From Gammaproteobacteria bacterium (lineage in GTDB: Bacteria > Pseudomonadota > Gammaproteobacteria > Pseudomonadales > Pseudohongiellaceae), in the NCBI GenBank assembly GCA_947377625.1, contig CANCGR010000051.1:1-9999 (forward strand): a DNA stretch of 9,999 bases, read 5' to 3'. A program made the translations under genes and the position numbers. Below are positions 6,379-9,999 of the stretch, piece after piece. Within the stretch, counting starts at the first letter, position 1. Each line of letters begins with the position of its first letter. The notes under the pieces were generated by a model. It had not been told where the DNA came from. It saw nothing but the letters and a program-made list of their open reading frames with translations, and did no database searches.

Positions 6379-6792
6379 ATGAAATCCAAACAATTCAGTG
6401 AGCATAGTGATGAAGATCACGGCATTGACCTTGCGCCAATGCTCGACTTTGTTCTGAACCTGCTTATCTTTTTCATCATCACAACTTCATTTGTAAAAGA
6501 AGCGGGCATGACGGTAGTCAAACCCAATGCCACTACTGCGGAACATCGCGACAGCGGCAACATCATGATTGCGATTCGCGAGAATGGCGAAATATGGATG
6601 GATCGCAAGCAAGTGGATATTCGCGATGTGAGAACCCAAATCGAAAAGCTGCATGTTGAAAGGCCGGATGACACCGCGGTAATCCTCGCCGATCAGGCAT
6701 CCAAGGCCGATATTCTTGCCAAAGTAATGGATGAAGTGCGGGCAGGTGGTATCACCAATGTTTCAATCGCCGCCAACCCTTCAGGAGGTTAG
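6379..6792 (+). CDS. exbD: ExbD family protein, second of two tandem copies
   Basis: This encodes 137 residues. A strong purine-rich ribosome site, GGAGGGG (6370-6376), lies just upstream and is unusually close to the ATG. The acidic N-terminus (EHSDEDHG) contrasts with the basic one of the first copy. The membrane helix (about 20-40) carries the proton-binding aspartate Asp23 in DLAPMLDFVLNLLIFF. The periplasmic domain (about 45-137) contains GEIWMDRKQVDIRDV, RPDDTAVILADQASKADILAKVMDEVRAGG and a final Gly-rich tail. Outside the helix it differs clearly from the first copy, so this is an established paralogue rather than a fresh duplication. It may form a heterodimer with the first ExbD inside one ExbB pentamer, since known complexes hold two ExbD helices; that is inference. 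Its last codons contain the ribosome site for tonB. Confidence 0.93.
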   Translation: MKSKQFSEHSDEDHGIDLAPMLDFVLNLLIFFIITTSFVKEAGMTVVKPNATTAEHRDSGNIMIAIRENGEIWMDRKQVDIRDVRTQIEKLHVERPDDTAVILADQASKADILAKVMDEVRAGGITNVSIAANPSGG

Positions 6793-6794
6793 TC

Positions 6795-7394
6795 ATGTCA
6801 GGTTTGCGCTTTCCCATTGCTGTCATTTTTGGTCTGTTGCTCAACGGCCTAATGTTCTACGTGCTGTATACGCTGACTACGGTTACTTCTACTGTTGAAG
6901 TTAAACAGGCTACACGCATTGAATTCAGTCGACTGCGTCGCGATACCGATACCGCGACACGCCGCGAAGAAAAGGTAGAGCGGGAACCGCCACCACCAAC
7001 CCCTGAAGTTCCAAAAATCGCCTCTGCTGCAGGTGACATTGGTAAGGCTGCTGTGACCTTGGCGCCTAAAATTGATACCAAGGGTGCATTGCAAGGTGTC
7101 AAATTGAGCGCCGGCTCAGACCGCGATATCGTGCCGTTGGTGCGTATCAATCCGGAATATCCGCAACGTGCACTGACTCGTGGTATTGAAGGGTATGTGA
7201 CTGTGCAATTCACCATCACGGAAACCGGCAGCGTAGCTGATGCAGTAGTCGTAGATGCCAGCCCCAAGGGCATGTTTGAGGAGGCTGCTCTTAAAGCCAT
7301 TGCCCGTTGGCGCTATAACCCTAAAGTCGAAGACGGCAAGCCTGTTGTACGCAAAGGCGTTCAAAACATGTTGCGATTCCAGCTCGAGAATTAA
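6795..7394 (+). CDS. tonB: TonB, short energy-transducing protein
   Basis: This encodes 199 residues, with AGGAGG (6783-6788) 6 nt before the ATG. One N-terminal membrane anchor (about 7-28, IAVIFGLLLNGLMFYVLYTL) lacks the transmembrane histidine of E. coli TonB. A charged linker follows with a very short proline stretch (PPPPTPEVP, 65-73), far less than in E. coli TonB, and then a Gly/Ala/Lys spacer. The C-terminal domain (about 110-199) is classic TonB: VRINPEYPQRALTRGIEGYV, then VQFTITETGSV, EEAALKAIARWRYNP and NMLRFQLEN. It should span the periplasm and pull on the TonB box of outer-membrane receptors. The short spacer suggests that it needs help, perhaps from DUF3450, TtpC or the TPR protein, to reach the outer membrane. 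TonB2-type proteins are typically this size. Confidence 0.95.
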   Translation: MSGLRFPIAVIFGLLLNGLMFYVLYTLTTVTSTVEVKQATRIEFSRLRRDTDTATRREEKVEREPPPPTPEVPKIASAAGDIGKAAVTLAPKIDTKGALQGVKLSAGSDRDIVPLVRINPEYPQRALTRGIEGYVTVQFTITETGSVADAVVVDASPKGMFEEAALKAIARWRYNPKVEDGKPVVRKGVQNMLRFQLEN

Positions 7395-7397
7395 CTT

Positions 7398-8651
7398 ATG
7401 AAAATGAACATCAAGACATTATTGCAAGGTGCTCTGATTCTGTCGTTCTCGCTTATGTTGACCTCCCAGGATGCAATGGCGCAGGGAACAACCAGAGCCA
7501 AGAAAAAGGATACAGAAGAATCCACCAATCAGATTGACGCACAAACAGGGACGGTGATGACCAAAGCCCTGGAATTCTTTAACGCGATGAAATATGCAGA
7601 CGCCAGGGCCAAGCTGGGCGAGCTGAAGATGGACAAGCTGAGCCCTTATGAAAAAAGCAGGGTAGAGCAGATTTACTACCAGATGGACGCTCTGGAGGAA
7701 AAGTGGGACAGCGCGCGCAAGCACATGGAGGCAGCCATTGCATCCGGTGGTTTCACAGACAAAGAAGTGTCTGACGGGCGCTATCAGCTGGCACAGATGC
7801 TGGTTCAGCAGGAAAAGTGGAAAGAAGGTGCCGCAGCAATTGAAGAGTGGTTGAAGACGGCTACAAATCCGAACGGGAGTGTTTATTATTTGCTTGGTGT
7901 TTGTTACTACAACGTGGAAAACATCGATGCGGCCCTGACTGCTTTGAAGAAAGCAGTGGACTCCTCCGAGAAGATGCAGGAAACCTGGTCCAGCATGTAC
8001 GCATCACTCCTGCTGCAGAAGGAGCGTTATAAAGATGCTCTGCCTTTCATGATAAATCTGCTGAATGCCTATCCGTCAAAGAAACAGTATTGGATGCAGG
8101 TGTCGCAGATCTACTCGAATCTGGATGACAATAAAAACGCATTGATCGTGATGCAGTTGGCCACCCACGCCGGATTGCCGCTTGAAGGCAATGAATTGCA
8201 GCGCTTGGCTGATCTTATGGCATTCCAGGAAATACCCTATAACGCGGGTGTTTTCATGGAAAAAGCCATGACTGACAAAAAGATCCCGACAGACCAGAAA
8301 GCATGGCAAAAGCTGGGAGCTATGTACGCCAATGCAGCTGAATACAAGAAGGCAATTGGCGCGCTCGAAAAAGCCCAACAGCTTGGCGAAAATGGTGCCG
8401 ACTATCAGCGCATTGGGGAATATGATATGCGCCTTTTCCAATGGGATGCTGCTCAGGCTGCCCTTGAAAAAGCCCTGAACAAGGGCGGATTGCGCGATGT
8501 TCCTTATGTGCAGTTCTATGTAGGCTTTTGTTTATACAATCAGAAAAAGTATACCGAAGCCAAAGCCTGGCTGGAAAAAGTTCCTGCTACTCACAGTTTC
8601 GGCAAGAACGCGAAAAGTTTCATCCAATTGATTAACTCCAAAATCAAGTAA
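7398..8651 (+). CDS. Secreted TPR-repeat protein of the TonB2-type operon
   Basis: This encodes 417 residues. The ATG at 7398 lies 3 nt after the tonB stop with no strong ribosome site, so coupling is likely; an ATG two codons later (7404) is also possible. A signal peptide (MKMNIKTLLQGALILSFSLM, cleaved after AMA at residue 28) is followed by a basic linker and then an all-helical array. TPR-like units are seen at about 52-80 (ALEFFNAMKYADARAKLGEL), 85-118, 125-155, 160-190 (YYLLGVCYYNVENIDAALTA), 195-225, 230-258, 303-333 (WQKLGAMYANAAEYKKAIGA), 336-365 and 370-396 (FYVGFCLYNQKKYTEAKAWL). The TPR fold mediates protein-protein contact. TPR proteins recur at this position in DUF3450/TtpC/TonB operons, and the likely place is the periplasm. 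The partner is not known. It resembles no enzyme. Confidence 0.88.
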   Translation: MKMNIKTLLQGALILSFSLMLTSQDAMAQGTTRAKKKDTEESTNQIDAQTGTVMTKALEFFNAMKYADARAKLGELKMDKLSPYEKSRVEQIYYQMDALEEKWDSARKHMEAAIASGGFTDKEVSDGRYQLAQMLVQQEKWKEGAAAIEEWLKTATNPNGSVYYLLGVCYYNVENIDAALTALKKAVDSSEKMQETWSSMYASLLLQKERYKDALPFMINLLNAYPSKKQYWMQVSQIYSNLDDNKNALIVMQLATHAGLPLEGNELQRLADLMAFQEIPYNAGVFMEKAMTDKKIPTDQKAWQKLGAMYANAAEYKKAIGALEKAQQLGENGADYQRIGEYDMRLFQWDAAQAALEKALNKGGLRDVPYVQFYVGFCLYNQKKYTEAKAWLEKVPATHSFGKNAKSFIQLINSKIK

Positions 8652-8666
8652 TCAATTCACGAATTG
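8626..8666 (+). repeat. Two overlapping, mutually exclusive inverted repeats after the TPR gene
   Basis: AATTGATTA (8626-8634) pairs exactly with TAATCAATT (8649-8657), which includes the TPR stop codon. CAATTC (8653-8658) pairs exactly with GAATTG (8661-8666) and shares bases with the first stem, so only one can form. Both are AT-rich and weak, and no T run follows, so this is not a normal terminator. The second stem takes up the first bases of GGAAA (8666-8670), the only candidate ribosome site of the next gene. A processing or translation switch is possible but speculative. Confidence 0.4.
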
Positions 8667-8678
8667 GAAATCCCTAGA

Positions 8679-9999
8679 ATGTTGCAATTACTAACATCCA
8701 AACGCGTTCTTGCAGCCGCAATGGTCGCCTGCATTGTTTGCGCAAGTTCTGTTGTCAGTGCCCAGAGCGCTGAAGACATAATGGCGAAAATTCGTGCTGA
8801 GCGAGCGACTGAACAGCAAACCAGCCGGGATCGTGAAGCTCGTGCCCGCAATGACATGGAAGACCAGCGCAAGTTGAATGCCAAAGCCCAGGCAGACAAA
8901 AACACCGCAGATGCGCGAACCAAGCAGCTGGATGCTGCCTATGCGTCGAATGAAAAGAAAATAAAAGAGCTCAATGATTTGTTGAAAGTTAACCAGGGTA
9001 GTCTTGGTGAACTGTTCGGCGTAACACGTCAGGTGGCTGGCGACGCGTTAAGCGATTTGAGTGGTTCCATGGTCAACTCGCAATTGGTCACCAAAGCTGG
9101 TGAAGAGGACCGCATTGTATTCCTGCGTCGTATGTCTGCTTCAGCCAAGCTCCCCAATATCAAAGATCTGGAAAGAATGTGGTTTGAACTGTTGGGCGAA
9201 ACTACTGCTGGCGGTGAGGTGGTTCGCTATACCGCTCCAGTAATTCCTGCCGACGGTGGCGCGGCTGTTGACACTGAGGTTGTGCGGGTTGGTCGCTTCA
9301 CCGCATACGGGGACAACAAGTACCTGGTCTATCTGCCGAGCAAGGGCAAATTGGGAGTATTGGAGCGTCAGCCGGTTGAAGGTGAAATGAAACTGTTGAG
9401 CACTGCAGCCGCCGTTCTGAAAAGCACTTCAGGAACTGGCTTTGTCCCGGCAGTAGTTGACCCGACGAGCGGTGCTTTGTTGTCGCTTTACGTTGAACGT
9501 CCAAACTTGATAGAGCGCATTCAGCATGGTGAAGTGGTGGTTTATGTAATTGCTGCACTGGGCATCATTGGTGTGCTGCTTGCTATCTTCCAGTACTTCT
9601 ACTTGGTACTTGCCAAAATGGCTGTGGCCGCTCAGCTCAAACGCAAAACCAGCCCGATGCAGAACAATGCCTTGGGTCGTATGCTGCTGGCAGTGACTGG
9701 CAAAGATGGACACGCTGCTGACAATGAGCTGCCCGAAGTGGTAGAGCTGCGTATTTCTGAAGCTGTGCTGAAGGAAATTCCAAAATTGGAAAGGTTCCAG
9801 TCCTTCTTGCGACTCTCTGTTGCTGCAGGCCCGCTGTTGGGATTGATCGGTACCGTTATCGGGATGATCATCACTTTCCAGGCCATTACAGCTGCCGGTA
9901 CCAGCGATCCTAAATTGATGGCCAACGGTATTGGTCAGGCGATGATTGCAACCGTAATGGGCTTGGGCATAGCCATACCTTTGCTGTTTATCAATGCCG
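8679..9999 (+). CDS. Second TtpC-like MotA/TolQ/ExbB family protein, 3'-truncated by the window edge
   Basis: The frame opens at the ATG at 8679 and has 440 codons without a stop, ending at the window edge. By comparison with the first TtpC about 30 residues are missing. A signal peptide (about 1-28, ending VVSA before QSAE) precedes a highly charged coiled coil (about 30-105, rich in Glu, Arg, Asp and Gln) and a periplasmic domain (about 108-285, LGELFGVTRQVAGDAL and VVRVGRFTAYGDNKYLVYLP). The ExbB core has TM1 at about 286-311, the loop motif ELRISEAVLKEIPKLERFQ (356-374), TM2 with AAGPLLGLIGTVIGM (382-396) and TM3 after NGIGQAMIATVMGLGIAIP (416-434). T392 and T425 match the pore threonines; the ExbB glutamate position is Gln420. 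The two paralogues are close in the core and diverged in the periplasmic part. The gene lies 27 bp after the TPR gene and is probably co-transcribed with it. Confidence 0.9.
   Translation, partial: MLQLLTSKRVLAAAMVACIVCASSVVSAQSAEDIMAKIRAERATEQQTSRDREARARNDMEDQRKLNAKAQADKNTADARTKQLDAAYASNEKKIKELNDLLKVNQGSLGELFGVTRQVAGDALSDLSGSMVNSQLVTKAGEEDRIVFLRRMSASAKLPNIKDLERMWFELLGETTAGGEVVRYTAPVIPADGGAAVDTEVVRVGRFTAYGDNKYLVYLPSKGKLGVLERQPVEGEMKLLSTAAAVLKSTSGTGFVPAVVDPTSGALLSLYVERPNLIERIQHGEVVVYVIAALGIIGVLLAIFQYFYLVLAKMAVAAQLKRKTSPMQNNALGRMLLAVTGKDGHAADNELPEVVELRISEAVLKEIPKLERFQSFLRLSVAAGPLLGLIGTVIGMIITFQAITAAGTSDPKLMANGIGQAMIATVMGLGIAIPLLFINA

Overview
The window reads as ordinary chromosome of a gammaproteobacterium of moderate GC content. 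A marine or environmental, polysaccharide-degrading relative of Cellvibrio, Teredinibacter or the Alteromonadales would fit. This rests on the gene family make-up, above all the set DUF3450 - long TtpC-type ExbB - short ExbB - ExbD - TonB - TPR, which is known from Vibrio, Shewanella and their relatives. It does not rest on any species-specific marker. There are no mobile elements, RNA genes or CRISPR arrays that I can see.

Region 1 (1-2614) holds two convergent housekeeping genes. The first is the C-terminal five-sixths of the RNA-binding transcription accessory protein Tex, cut by the left edge, on the + strand. The second is a TVP38/TMEM64 (VTT/DedA-like) membrane protein on the - strand. 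Their stop codons are only 7 bp apart.

Region 2 (2615-3157) is a 543-bp AT-richer non-coding stretch. It separates the divergently read VTT gene from the large operon to the right. It contains a perfect 20-bp palindrome, a plausible sigma70 promoter (GTGAAA-18-GATAAT) and a strong Shine-Dalgarno sequence for the first operon gene.

Region 3 (3158-8651) is a compact + strand operon for a TonB2-type energy transduction machine. In order it encodes a secreted DUF3450 coiled-coil protein, a long TtpC-like ExbB/TolQ-family protein with a periplasmic N-terminal domain, a short ExbB, two consecutive ExbD paralogues, a short TonB, and a secreted TPR protein. Gaps are 2 to 26 bp or overlapping, except for 75 bp between the two exbD genes. 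By family knowledge, ExbB/ExbD/TtpC would use the proton gradient to drive TonB, which contacts outer-membrane TonB-dependent receptors. DUF3450 and the TPR protein are periplasmic accessory parts of uncertain role.

Region 4 (8679-9999, running off the right edge) begins a second, diverged TtpC-like gene. It suggests either an extra subunit of the same machine or the start of a second energy module. It carries no stop inside the window.

The most interesting points are: the duplicated TtpC and ExbD subunits; the absence, in all three ExbB/TolQ-type proteins, of the glutamate found in the third membrane helix of E. coli ExbB, while the ExbD aspartate and the pore threonines are kept; and several inverted repeats placed at gene boundaries.
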